From the NCBI GenBank assembly GCA_035772785.1, contig JAOCPU010000023.1, forward strand, positions 248,001 through 312,000: DNA of 64,000 nt, read 5' to 3'. Shown in pieces: positions 11,750 through 22,390 of the stretch; the first letter of the stretch is position 1, and each line of letters starts with the position of its first letter. The stretch comes from Phlebiopsis flavidoalba. Lineage: Eukaryota > Basidiomycota > Agaricomycetes > Polyporales > Phanerochaetaceae. The notes below the pieces were generated by a model. It was not told the origin of the DNA. It did not search any database and saw only the letters and a list, made by a program, of their open reading frames with translations. The translations under genes and the position numbers were made by a program.

Positions 11750-12610
11750 GGACAGGTCCGGAACACCTGGCTTTATATGGTCCGCAAATAAGGGGGCAAT
11801 GGACGGAGCGAAACAGCTCCCTGGCGTTTAGCGGGGCAGCTTTGTGGCGCATGACGCGCCTGCGGCTTCGATGTCGGAGGGCGCGAATCGGTGACCGGCC
11901 GGGATCGGTGAGGCGAGGCCAATTTGCGGGTTCGACCCCCGCGGATGAATTGTCCTAGAATCATTCTGGCGTTCAGTACGCTCCACAGGAAAGCAGCGAT
12001 ACTAAATCTCTATAAACATACTATTGACCCCAGTCTTTCTGAGACAAAAAGATGCATATGTGGTGTTGGGACAATGCTATGAAGCGACTACAGCCAGCGG
12101 GGAGGTAGTTACATGCACTCGTTGAATAGTGTCGGAACCAGTAGCAAATATTCAAAGGGGCCACATAAGGGGCACGCAGCAGATACCGCTATATATCACA
12201 TTCACTTATACTTCACTCGTGTGTTTATAGCTGCGCTGATACGTATGCCCTTGGCCTGCTGCTGACGAGTCGTGAGGAGAAGCGGGCTAATATCAAGACA
12301 ACGATGACAAGAGAGGAGAACTGCTTTGTGAACTCACGTTTCCGACAATACAAATGGTTGGAAATGAGATCAACAGCCGTAGAAAGAAGAATATCAGTGA
12401 AACACTTACGAAGGTGCTGAGTAGCGTCACTATTACTCCATGTTTGCGGATTGGCGGCGATGGCTCCGAGTCGTTCACCTAACTTCACCTTGCACAGGTT
12501 TGCACCCCTCTAGATCTCCTCAGTGGTTTGCAGAATTCTAGCCGGCTATCCTGGGTAAAGCCACCGTGTAGTGTAAAATGCAATATATATTATATATTAT
12601 ATTGGGTTGT
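11750..12610. other. Intergenic upstream of tRNA-Lys; isolated B-box-like sequence
   Basis: GCGGGTTCGACCCCCGC at about 11925-11941 is identical to the T-arm of the tRNA-Lys at 12614, but no D-arm or matching acceptor stem is found, so it is at most a tRNA fragment. 12580-12605 is an AT run (ATATATATTATATATTATAT) just upstream of the tRNA, where a TFIIIB-binding TATA-like sequence would be expected. A 12225-12488 - strand open frame has no recognised motif. Confidence 0.4.
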
Positions 12611-12613
12611 CAA

Positions 12614-12714
12614 GCCCGCCTAGCTCAATCGGATAGAGCGTGAGACTTTTAAGGCGGTGCTCTTCGGCATCAACCGAAATCTCAAGGCTGCGGGTTCGAC
12701 CCCCGCGGTGGGCT
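12614..12714 (+). tRNA. tRNA-Lys(TTT) with 27-nt intron
   Basis: The acceptor stem GCCCGCC pairs with GGTGGGC (one G-T pair), D-arm is GCTC/GAGC, and the T-arm GCGGG/CCCGC encloses TTCGACC. The anticodon stem TGAGA (12641-12645) pairs with TCTCA (12680-12684). The loop reads C-T-TTT-A-[intron]-A, so the anticodon is TTT at 12648-12650 (Lys). The intron is 12652-12678, at the canonical site one base 3' of the anticodon. The body matches the usual eukaryotic tRNA-Lys pattern. All stems pair, so it looks functional. Confidence 0.95.
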
Positions 12715-12718
12715 AGTG

Positions 12719-12751
12719 TTTTAGCCTCGAGGCTAACATTTTAATTTTTTT
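12719..12751 (+). terminator. Pol III terminator region after tRNA-Lys
   Basis: T4 at 12719-12722, a perfect 16 bp palindrome TTAGCCTCGAGGCTAA (12721-12736), then T7 at 12745-12751. The T runs are the expected RNA polymerase III stop signals; the palindrome is an extra feature. Confidence 0.7.
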
Positions 12752-13950
12752 GCTCAGAGTCCAAATTTGAAATGGTGAACACGTCCCCTGACGGCCCCTC
12801 AGATTTTCTTTATATACTCAGGACATTTATACAAGCAGTGGACAATCATCTGTGGCGACACGAGAGTGGTGCTGCTGTCCAGCGACCCTGCTACCATCTT
12901 GCTTGCCACTCCGAGAGTTTGTATAAAGTAACGAAACATCCACGTATGCAAGAAGCAAAGGATGTATGGGTGAAAGCATAACGTCTGAAAACGTACAGCT
13001 GGAATGGAAAAGAGGAGGTTGTCCCGTTTTCTTCGTAATTACTCAGCACTTGAGGCCAGTAGCAGAGGTACGATGCGATGTTCCGCTCGCCTTCACTGTG
13101 AGTACGCTTTGGCGTATATCTCGGTGCTCTGTACCTAAGCTTTGTGTTGAAATCTCTGTGGCTTGTAATTGATGGCCTATCTTGCTTGTGCCACCCAACA
13201 TCGCGATAATGTAAACGCCGTCCGACAACTTATGCCTCCAGATCCAGCGGAGTCCCTGAATTCTGATGTGTTATGATACAACACAACTCCCAGATGCTAG
13301 GAGATGTATTTTTCTTCCCAGCGCCGCTTGCAGCAAGTACAAAGGGCCTCGCACTGAAGATCGTAAAAAACGACTGCCCTCGGACGACCTATGGCATACG
13401 ATATACGATTCATGAAAATCATCGTCTGGTCACAAGCCTGTTGAAGATGACTAATTTGGCGGTTATGTTCAATGATTAGCTAGAATTTGTCGGACATGGA
13501 ACAATCGTCTGGCCAATTCGCCGATTGCATTCCCAAACCAGCAGTTTGTACAGCTCCCTTGAAAGACACGGACATATTCGCCCTTGCGAGGAGCTCTATG
13601 CCGAAAAAACCATCGGAGTTTATCACGTGTCGCGAGTATTTACTCTCCCCGCGAAAAACGGAACGTCCGGGTGACGGCGTACGGGATGGAAAGTAGCAGT
13701 AGTCGGAAGGCAGACGTCGTTGAAAGTGTGTTGAGAGAGAGCTCGGCCAACAGAGATATACCGTTCAAGCGGATGTACGTCTTTAAATTGATGTATTGGT
13801 TCCGATGACAAGGGATGAGAGCTAGTACACTTGAAAACCGATGACGTGATGACTGGGTTCACGACATATTCAGAGAACAAGTAAGGACGTAAGCGAATGT
13901 CTTAACTCACAATGTCCAGATAGCAATTCAAGTTAGCGCTTCTCGAGGGG
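12752..13950. other. Intergenic, nothing recognised
   Basis: No gene family, RNA or repeat was found. Open frames up to 85 codons exist on both strands, without motifs or consistent codon character. Confidence 0.3.
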
Positions 13951-13956
13951 ACTTGT

Positions 13957-14437
13957 TTACTGCCCCCCTTGGTGGCAGCGTCGTGCTGCTTCTCGAGCTC
14001 TGCCTGCGAGGATTCATGAGTATTTGGATGCGCAAACATGTGTGATCGCGTACAAGCTCGGCCTCTCATTCTTGGCGATCTAAACATAATGGGTGGTGAG
14101 TCTACGAAGCGCGTCTGGTGATTGATATGTCCGCACCGACGTCCTTGAGCTTCTTCAGCTGCTCCTGCTCGTGCTCACGAGCATATTGATCTGTAGCACA
14201 ATAAGAATCAGGTTTATGAGAGAGAAGCAGCTTTTAAAACACACCCTCGTGGGCCTTCTCCTTCTTGCTGAATACGCAGCATCCTATTAGCCTCGGAGTG
14301 GACGATCAATCCAAAGCGTACGTACTTGAACTGGTTCTCGGAGTAGAAGCGCGTCGAGACGGCGGACACCGCGGGGATGCGGCGGGGTCGACAGTGAGCG
14401 ACGGCGGGCAGAGGCAGCGGCAATACGAAGTGAGCAT
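13957..14437 (-). CDS. INH1: Mitochondrial ATPase inhibitor, IF1 type (frameshifted)
   Basis: Small nuclear-encoded protein that binds mitochondrial F1-ATPase and blocks ATP hydrolysis when the membrane potential fails. ATG at 14437 starts an arginine/alanine-rich mitochondrial presequence ('LRIAAASARRRSLST', one base out of frame with the ATG). After a short intron (about 14281-14322) comes the family core 'FSKKEKAHE', then a second intron, then 'DQYAREHEQEQLKKLKD' (about 14119-14190). This matches the inhibitory helix of the IATP family. A coiled-coil tail 'IAKNE' plus 'AELEKQHDAATKG' follows. Removing surplus G in the run at 13962-13967 gives a TAA at 13957-13959. Expected length is about 90-100 residues. 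One-base indels in presequence and tail recur as in neighbouring genes. Confidence 0.85.
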
Positions 14438-14691
14438 GGTGATAGTGGATGAGAAGAGAAATGACCAAGTACTGGGTTAAGTAAGGTGGTAAAGACAGCG
14501 AGTATGGACGGCCCGCTTCCGGCGCTTAGTTTACCGAGGCCAACCGAGGCCAAAATGCGGCCGTCACATGTCACAGTCACACGCCTCCTCCTTTCCGACC
14601 ATTGTCCTCGTCCCTCCTCAGGCAGGTCCCTCCCGCGCCGTATGTTCACAGCGCTCTGCAGTCTGAGTAAATTATTATGAAGAGGTGGGAT

Positions 14692-15180
14692 TCATAGGCT
14701 CGTTCGGCTTCGCGCTCGTGCGCTTTCCACTCGACGTCTTCGGTCGCCCGTAAAGGTGCGTTGTACGTTGTCTCGGTGCAAGCTTGGCTGTAACCTAACG
14801 CTTCCGACGCACCACCTAGACTTTGTCCAGGGATCTGCTATATCAAGGTCAGCTGAAGGCTTACAAGCCCGCGCCTGCTGTTGCGTCCCACACCGTTCAA
14901 AAACGTTTCTCCGAAGCCCCAGCTGACCTGTGTCCAGGCCAAGGACGCACACGTCGGTGCCGTCAAGGCGTAACTCGCTCCCGCCCAAGCCCAGGCCCCG
15001 GCCCTCCCTAGCGACCTCGCTGCTGGAGCTCGCTGCATACGTGTACGCGACCGAGCCGACGAAGGCGGAGTCGAAGACTACCGCTGAGCCCGTCTTGAGG
15101 CCGGCAAGAACGGCGGCGAGGCGTTCCTCGACTTCCTTGAGCACGACGTCCTGCCAAGGAGGACCACCACCACTGAGTGG
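14692..15180 (-). CDS. Unrecognised coding trace next to INH1
   Basis: Open for 150 codons in one frame ('LKEVEERLAAVLAGLKTGSA', 'VVFDSAFVGSVAYTYAA'). Coding character continues in a shifted frame ('SYALTAPTCASLAWTQVSWG', then 'FGETFLNGV') and near the 3' end in a third ('APLRATEDVEWKAHEREAER'). The pattern looks like one gene with small indels or introns. I do not recognise the family. Confidence 0.4.
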   Translation of the reverse strand, partial: PLSGGGPPWQDVVLKEVEERLAAVLAGLKTGSAVVFDSAFVGSVAYTYAASSSSEVAREGRGLGLGGSELRLDGTDVCVLGLDTGQLGLRRNVFERCGTQQQARACKPSADLDIADPWTKSRWCVGSVRLQPSLHRDNVQRTFTGDRRRRVESARARSRTSL

Positions 15181-15820
15181 ACAGGGCGCGTACTAGAGCT
15201 GTCTTGGGAAATAAACGAGGTGCTACGGCGCAATAGATTTATACTTTCGCTGGTGTGCAACATTACGCTTCTGTCCCTACTCGTAACGGAACTTTGACAA
15301 CGCCGGATACGGTTCGCCATTATCTCCGCACTCTGCACGATTGAACGGAGTATTATTGCTCTTTCTTCAGCTTCAGTGGGAGCCATGCCTCTGCATGGAA
15401 GGAAACTGTTCTAAGGCTAGAGAGCACCGATATCTCCTGGTCTATTAACCTGGTCCCTATCGCCGTTTTGCCACTGGTGAATTTGTCGTTGGTCTTCACG
15501 CGTTATTTGTGGGACAGAAGTGTTGCACGACTCGACGACCGAGTTCGTTCAACTCATATTCAAAGCTACAGGGCACTGACGAGTCTCGCGTGGCCCGTTT
15601 ACATTTACTTTGCATGAATGTCGAACACGAACCCTCGAATCATCCCCATAATGCGACCGGCAGGCAGGAATCCTCACCTTCGGAACCGCAAAGTTCGGAA
15701 TATTTCATCCGGCTTGACTCTTCGTCATCTTGGTCAGCATGGTCAATCAATCAACGTTAATCAACCCCTATCGGAGTCGAGCATGCTGCGTCATTATTTA
15801 CTGCGAAGGTCTGCCCGCCG
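15181..15820. other. Intergenic upstream of AKR copy 1
   Basis: No gene recognised; contains the probable upstream regulatory region of the AKR gene starting at 15894. Confidence 0.3.
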
Positions 15821-15822
15821 TG

Positions 15823-15831
15823 CATATAAGT
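15823..15831 (+). promoter_or_regulatory. TATA-like element of AKR copy 1
   Basis: CATATAAG lies about 65-70 bp before the ATG at 15894. The inverted second AKR copy has TATATA at the same distance from its own ATG, which supports a shared core promoter. Confidence 0.55.
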
Positions 15832-15893
15832 AAGCTGCCCTTTCTGTCCATCAACCTCACATCCCTCTCTCACCCAGCCTCACAATAGCCATC

Positions 15894-17465
15894 ATGTCGC
15901 GACCTGAACAGAAATCAGCTTTGAATGTCGTCATGGTTGGTCTCCTTACCGAACGGCGCATCAGTGCACGTCTCGCTGACGATACTCTCCATAGGGATGT
16001 ATGACCTTTGGCGTCGAGGGCTACCGAAGGTGCGTATGTTTACTGAGAAAAAAACAAATCTTTAACACAGATGCATAGGAGCCCGCGTTCATAAGGTAGA
16101 AGACATCGCCGCAATCTTGGACGTTTTCCAAGCGCATGGGCACTACGAAGTACATTCTCACGATTTTATTCGCGAAAAACTGCTGATATCATGCCCCAGC
16201 TCGACACGGCCCGTGTGTACTCCGCCGGCACGAGCGAGGATCTCCTCGGCGAACTCGGCTGGCAAAAGCGTGGCCTTGTAATGGAGACAAAACTGTATCC
16301 TAACGCCGTATGTTGTCGCGCCGCACCCCCCTAGCACTTCGAAGCTGTAACTCAAAGTCGCTGTCTAGGCGAGCAAGGCTATAGTTGGCCCGCGGCGGCG
16401 CCCTCATCTCGCATAGCCCCGAAGACCTCCGGAAGCATCTCGAATCTTCACTCAAGGCTCTCAAAGCCGAGTATGCTGCATATCCAGTTCCTCCTTCTTC
16501 TTAGCCCCTAATAGCGTATATAGGTCAATCGACATGTGGTATCTCCATGCCCCCCGACCCGCACCACGCCTTACGAAGTGACGCTCAAGACCCGTGGACG
16601 AACTCTACAAGGAGGGCAAGTTCAAGCGCTTCGTATCAGCAACTACACAGATCTTGGGAGGTCGCAGATTGATTGTCAGCATCTGCAAGGCGAAGGGACG
16701 GGTACATTCTGCCCAGCTGCGTACCAGGGCATCTATAACGCAATCCACCGCAACGTCGAGCCCGAACTCTTCCCCTGGCTTGAGGAAGTTCGGCATCGCG
16801 TTCTACTGAATTTAACCCTCGTACGCTATCAACACATTTGTGACATTTTCAGCGAAGAAGCTTACCACGCATGTTTTCCAGTCGGATGGCGGTGGCTTCT
16901 TCACTGGTCGGTACCGCTCGGTCGATGACGCCGTCGAGCCGGGATCGTCGTTTCGACCCGACAAAGGGTCAGGGCAAGGTGCGCCGTACACATTACGTTC
17001 ACGTTCCCACTCCTTACCTTGGAACAGAACTACCGAAGCCGGTACTGGAACGATGCGTACTTCAACGCCCTCGCAGCAATCGAAATCGTCGCGCAGAAAC
17101 ATAGTCCTGACGATGGCCGAGGTTCGCGCTGCGGTGGTTATCGCAACCACAGCTTGTTGAAGCGAGAGTATGGCGACGCGGTCATAATTGGGCGCGTCAA
17201 GTCTCAACCCACGATAGAACAGGGTACGTAATTCTCGAAATTCTAAAAGAAAATTCAACTAATAAAGGTGAAGATTCAATAGTGACACGTGGCTGACGAT
17301 GGCCTGCAGAACTTGGTGGATCTTGAGAAGGGTCCGCCTCCGTGAGTACCATGTTTTCCTTTCAGCCTGTCATATTTTCTGACTTGTGTCTTTGTACGGA
17401 GGAGGTTTTGAGGTTCTTGATGAGGCCGCTTGGACCTCTGTGAAGCCGTTCGCGACAAAATATAT
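15894..17465 (+). CDS. Aldo/keto reductase, AKR7 (aflatoxin-aldehyde reductase) type, copy 1
   Basis: NADPH-dependent reductase of aldehydes and ketones with a TIM-barrel fold. ATG at 15894 starts 'MSRPEQKSALNVVM', then intron 1 and 'GCMTFG'. 'ARVHKVEDIAAILDVFQAHG' is followed by 'LDTARVYSAGTSEDLLGELG', holding the catalytic Asp and Tyr of the AKR tetrad. 'METKLYP' has the catalytic Lys and 'SIDMWYLHAP' the His. Further on are 'ELYKEGKFKRF', 'AAYQGIYNAIHRNVEPELFP', 'GGFFTGRYRSVDDAVEPGS', 'DAYFNALAAIEIVAQKH' and 'NLVDLEKGP'. At least five small introns are used. One-base indels interrupt exons (extra T near 16020, extra C near 16595). A second, inverted copy lies at 22.4-23.9 kb. It could be a live gene with sequence errors or a young pseudogene. 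Confidence 0.88.
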
Positions 17466-19180
17466 CACTAGATTATATACGAAAATGCGCAGATGTTACA
17501 AACATCAAGCCGTATGTTGGAACAAATGATGATAAATGTTGACAAAGAGGGCTGCTGAAGGACCATGAGACGATAAGGACGGACGACGATCAGTCTTTGA
17601 AAAAATGTTTGTCTGTAGCTTTTCGCTGCCTTTCCCATCAAGTACTCACATATTCGTACCTAGATACGATCAAGTACGGACGCCGAACGCGTGACTTTTG
17701 GTAGCGCCACGATGGGGACTGAACTTCGCCATTGCAACGAAACTTTAGACATGTCAGAGTCAAGGTCCTCTTCTAGAAGCGACTCGTAGTCTGGGCCTTC
17801 CCCGGAAAAACTCCGACAAGCAAATATAATTATGACCCACCTCCATGCGCCATCAGTTGAGCCGTCCCAATCAACGAGATTAACAGCGGCGTTATACGCT
17901 ATCAACGCTATCCGTTTGCATCCTTCAACAGCACACCATGCGATTACATTGCATAGTGCAAGTACACAGGTCTCGCATTAGGTCAAAGGGACACAGAGCC
18001 CAATTATCTTAAGTTGCCGACGCTGATGCAGTGCAAACACACCTCGAAAAATCACGACTCTTTGTAAGGATTCTGCCAGGAGACCTTCTTTCTCGTGAAT
18101 TTAAAGGCTCAACGCGGTGAGGTAATTATCAACCTCTTTTGCGCCGTCGGGACGCTGAAATGCATTTAAGATTCAACACACCCCCCGATCACAAAATCGA
18201 ATCGCTGACAACGAGAAGATGATGGATTCGCCCCGCGCTAACCACGATAATAAAATTATTTCTAGTGGACACCGGCACGAAAAAACACGTCAGCCATGCA
18301 GTTTCCTCACGACCTGAATGGCACTCCAAACTCTTCAGCCGTGTTCGCCCTCACCGATGAGGGCCAGCTATGGTCGCCCTCCGTTATTGCTTGGTCTCCA
18401 TCATCGGCAAACAGTCGCCATGGCTCAGTATGTAGTGGGGGGGGCCCGCTTTCTACATGGCTCGTCGGTAGCGTCAGTACAGCACGCGGCCATATTATTG
18501 CGTAGACTCTCCGTGATTCTATGATCATAATACAATGTCGAAGGCAGGCGGTAGGACACAGCTGCACCTGGATCATTACACGATAGGGTTTTCTAATTGC
18601 TTGCAAATGTTTTGTAAGATAAATATAATGGTGGGTATTTGAGGTGTGTCCAGGTGAGCAAAGCCGCCAAAGTGCTCAAAAATTTTTTTTTGCAATTACA
18701 TATAGTACTGGAGTCTGGTACAAGTGGAACAACACCTCGAAGTTGGTACGCTTGCATAAGTCCAAGCACTATATCCGCTATGCCGCAGTACAAACGAGCT
18801 GAAACGCAAGGATGACAATGGTTACGTTTCAAAGCACAGTATGCGGTAGGTCCAATACATAATGAATATATACTCGCGAAGACGTGTGCACTCAACATCA
18901 TCACACAAGCCATGGCGGGCACAAGGCTGTTTGCTAGGTTCTGCCTCTGAAAGTTTGAGCGCCCTCTCGCTATCATTCAGGGTATTGCGTTGGGCGCTTG
19001 TTAGGCAACCCGATCTTCGCCGTTCCCACCCTACTCTTCAACCGCGACTTTCGCTGTCGCCTCTTCCAACCTCCTTTCTGGTTCCCCCTGTTCTCATCAT
19101 GTGCGACCTGGACTATTGTCAGTGACACTACTAAGACATGTCATCAAACTTGGGTGTAAGCCAAACAGGGCCTTACGGAC
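17466..19180. other. Long intergenic stretch
   Basis: No gene family recognised on either strand between AKR copy 1 and the minisatellite. Contains a G8 run near 18439 and an A/T run near 18682-18691. Open frames reach 127 codons on the - strand but lack motifs. Confidence 0.3.
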
Positions 19181-19194
19181 GCGGACTCGTAAGT

Positions 19195-19560
19195 GAGAAA
19201 ATCTGGCCGACGAAGACGCGCTGACATGGGTCGATAGGGATACCCCTCCAATGGCCGACGAGGACACGCTGCTGTGACTGACGAGGACGCGCTATGATGG
19301 CCGACGAGGACTCAGAGCCGTGGCTGACTTGGACTCAGAGGACCTGGTCCACGACGAGATTGCCAGCCGAGGACTCAGACGACGTGTTTGAGGACACAAC
19401 AAGACACATGGACATGGCCGACGAGGATGGTACGCTCACGTGGTCAACAATACACGGGACGTTACGATCAGAGGCCATACAAACTAGTGCCGACAAGGCT
19501 ACCCCTGTCGTTGGCTGACTAGGAGGACGGTGGACGGGTAGGCGACCGATGGCGACACAA
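19195..19560 (+). repeat. Degenerate minisatellite (GGCCGACGAGGAC motif)
   Basis: At least five imperfect copies of a unit around TGGCCGACGAGGACACGCTG (about 19203, 19252, 19278, 19300, 19415), with related GAGGACTCAG blocks between. In one frame the units encode an acidic 'MADED' repeat (ORF from the ATG at 19294). It may be the remnant of a repetitive protein gene or simply a minisatellite. Confidence 0.6.
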
Positions 19561-20500
19561 CACTGCGATGGCTCCACTTGCCGAACGTGGGTGACTGGTC
19601 CCACGTCCCCCAGGTGAGGGGTATGGGCGGCAGGACTGGGCCAAATGAAGTACATGACCCTGTTTGGCTGACGAAGATGTGGACAGGACGAGTGCGATTG
19701 GTGACACACCTTTGTTATGCATGGCGCGGGCTGGTCGCAAGACCAAGAGCACGAACGCAAACCAGCGCCCTTGGTCCTAAACAACGCGGGTGCCAGTGAC
19801 GCAGGTGCAAAGTGACGTGGGTACAAAACACAGTGCAGGCGCAGGTGTAGGGTAGGGGTTGTGGGGTGTGGATAGTATGTAGCGCATATCATGTGTAGTA
19901 GGTAATAGAAATTAGGGTCGTTTGTCGACTAGTGTTAACCACAACCATGTACTAGCTGTACGATCTCTAATATATCGCTAATTATAACTAGTTTTTCAAT
20001 GGTCTTACGAGTGCGAGTGACCAGAATATGACCAGAAATATATAGACTACGGACTGATACGTAAACCCCGCAGTGCTACGGATCGACTACGGAGCAACTT
20101 TTGAGGCAGCTACGGGGAGCTACTGCCAAAGGGGTACCTGTCTACCGCAGTACCCGGCGCACGGGAACGGGAGCGCGTAGATCTCAGTAGGCCCAGCCGT
20201 TTTTTTTTCCTGATTGATCACCTACGGACAGTAATACGCCTCATTTCCGTTGGCCTATGCTATTCAGGTCCTCTTTGCGGCCGAACGAAGCAAGAAAATG
20301 AGATTACAGGCTGATGTCGTCTGACCAACCATATCCTATTTGCCATCACAACAAACAGACGTAATCCTGAAGTTGATATTAATTTTGCGGGTTTTTATCT
20401 TCTACATGGGGACACAAGCACGGAACGACGCAGCTCGAACAACTGTCCGGTTTTATGAATATTTTAGAAGTATAACTGACTTTTTTTCGCTCTGATGCAC
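19561..20500. other. Intergenic
   Basis: GT-rich 19780-19900, then AT-rich 19915-20040. Four CTACGG hexamers occur between 20046 and 20120. No gene or mobile element recognised. Confidence 0.3.
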
Positions 20501-21386
20501 ACGTTTAAAATAACCTTCGGCATCTTGTAGACGATCGGATGTTCACGCCGTAGCGTTACTCGGGCAGGGGTAATGCTGGTGGAGTCATTGAAATCAAGGT
20601 AAAATTAGCTATGCTTACTCCCTCTCATATCCTCCTACATACTAGGTGTACTCGCTGTCACGTCATATATCTTTTTCCGAAACAAAGCGAAGATCATATT
20701 GGCAACCCGCGCTTCTGGTGCTAGCAGGCGTAGTTTGTAGCGCCATGTATCCTCGGCGATGACCGTCATTACCATCACGGTGGTGGGAATATTTGTGCAC
20801 AATCGGTCCAAGATTTATCACATCTTATCATTTGCGTTTTCTTGTGCGATGCTTGGTACTCTAAGCCACGGATGTAATCTCCTGAGCTTACATGGGTATT
20901 GGTAGACGTAGCTGTCAATACGAAGACATGATACTCATTGCGTTATAGGACTTCCATCCGGTTGGCGGCAGTCCCACACCAAGTCGTACCAAGAAACCTC
21001 ACATTGCAGTCGTGCTTCCGAGAGCAAAAACGCTCGCGACTATCAAGGGCTACGCAGATCATCATAACCGAATCGGGGCTCCTCTACACTTTTTCAGTGC
21101 TCTTTGACTTTAATCACAGAAGTCACAGGGAGCAACGCATTTTATATTGTCTCACAAATGGTATGAATGCCTGCTCAACAAAACTGTCATCAAAGACACT
21201 TTTGCCGAAGAGTTGATTCCAAATTGACGTGGGGACAGAATGACTCGTTTTTATTAGTATTTCGGTCATTCAACCAGATCATCATACAGTTTTTGGTCGG
21301 GGACCCGTAAACGTCGTTGGGTAACCTACGACATACCGACGGCGGACGTTGCCGTGGGTACTCACGATACGTTTCACGAAGCCTGA
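20500..21386 (+). pseudogene. 7-TM family, copy E (5' truncated)
   Basis: Only the part from the 'GDGML' exon onward is found. There is a decayed version of that exon near 20560 and a 'YRCYIVF'-like exon at 20665-20745 ('SYIFFRNKAKIIL'). The 'LSRATQIIITESGLLYTFSV' TM6 exon lies at 21037-21105, a TM7 trace 'FNQIIIQF' at 21268-21292, and the tail 'TYDIPTADVAVGTHDTFHEA' ends at TGA 21384-21386. The TM1-TM2 exon is missing and TM6 is followed by a frame break, so this is a relic. The GTYD-like tail with 'PTADVA' places it with copies D, F, H and I. Confidence 0.7.
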
Positions 21387-22390
21387 GGACGTTTTGGATG
21401 TGGGACGTCCAGCCTTCTCGTCGTGAAGTCGAGAGCCTAGCTGCAGTCCCACTACCGTCTGGATGATATGCCCCACGACTCGCGACTTGAAGCGCTGTTG
21501 ACGAACTTTCTTAGAAAACCGAGTCGTCGCTATGGGACACCCACTAGAGTGGGGGAAGACGTTCGCACATACTAGGGGATTCCCGGAAGCATCATTATGT
21601 GCATGGCAATATGACTTGTCCTGAGCGAATGTAACATGGGCTCGTGTGCGCTACTACTCGTGTGTTGTAACAGAGTTTGTACTCTCGCTGATTTCTCCGA
21701 CACGGCCGGAGTTACTAAACACATAATTTCCATGCTTTCTTGGTCCCTGGAAATTATAGCACAAACATAACCGATCAGTCCAATGACTTTCTCTACCTTA
21801 TGACGCACGCATCTGCGAACTTTGATCCACTATAAATAAACAGCAATACCTACGCGAGAATTTGTCAGAAAGACCGGTCAAAGGGTTAATCCAAACGTAG
21901 ATTCCTGAGTTCCACATGGTATACAGAACGGGTGTCCCGTCCTTGAAAGTGGCCATGCCTTCCATCACTGTGGCAATGTCCGCCTGTCCGCCAATTTCGA
22001 ATTGATTTTAGAAAACTATCTCGAATGGCGAGTCCTTAGAACGAAGTACTGAAGGAGCCCCAGAATGAGGGTCAAGGGGAAGCAATAGGGCCCACAATGC
22101 AAAGTCGTGACGACTTTCGTACGTCTCCCGACTGTGTTGGAAGTCCTACACAAGCATGTCGACTCTCCATCGGGTGATACTGCCTCGCTGCGGCGCGTTT
22201 AATTTGGGCAGTGGAGACGTACATTAGAAAGTCCACCGTTACTTCTGTCGAATGAGCTACTCGGGCCATGACTCCATCAATTCATTCTTAGTATGCGCCA
22301 ACGCTCTTGTGGCGCCTCACACAAATCGAAGACTACTAATGGCAGTAGTATCGAGCACGGCAAAAACGCTTTTCAACGGTACGCAAAAAT
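21387..22390. other. Intergenic between 7-TM copy E and AKR copy 2
   Basis: Nothing recognised on either strand. Confidence 0.3.

Noticed and set aside
11870..11950. Third tRNA gene at the TTCGACCCCC T-arm sequence
   Set aside because: Only the T-arm is present; no D-arm, anticodon stem or matching 5' acceptor strand could be folded.
20046..20120. Repeated CTACGG hexamers as a telomere-like or binding-site array
   Set aside because: Only four irregular copies; not telomeric in sequence and no more than might occur by chance locally.
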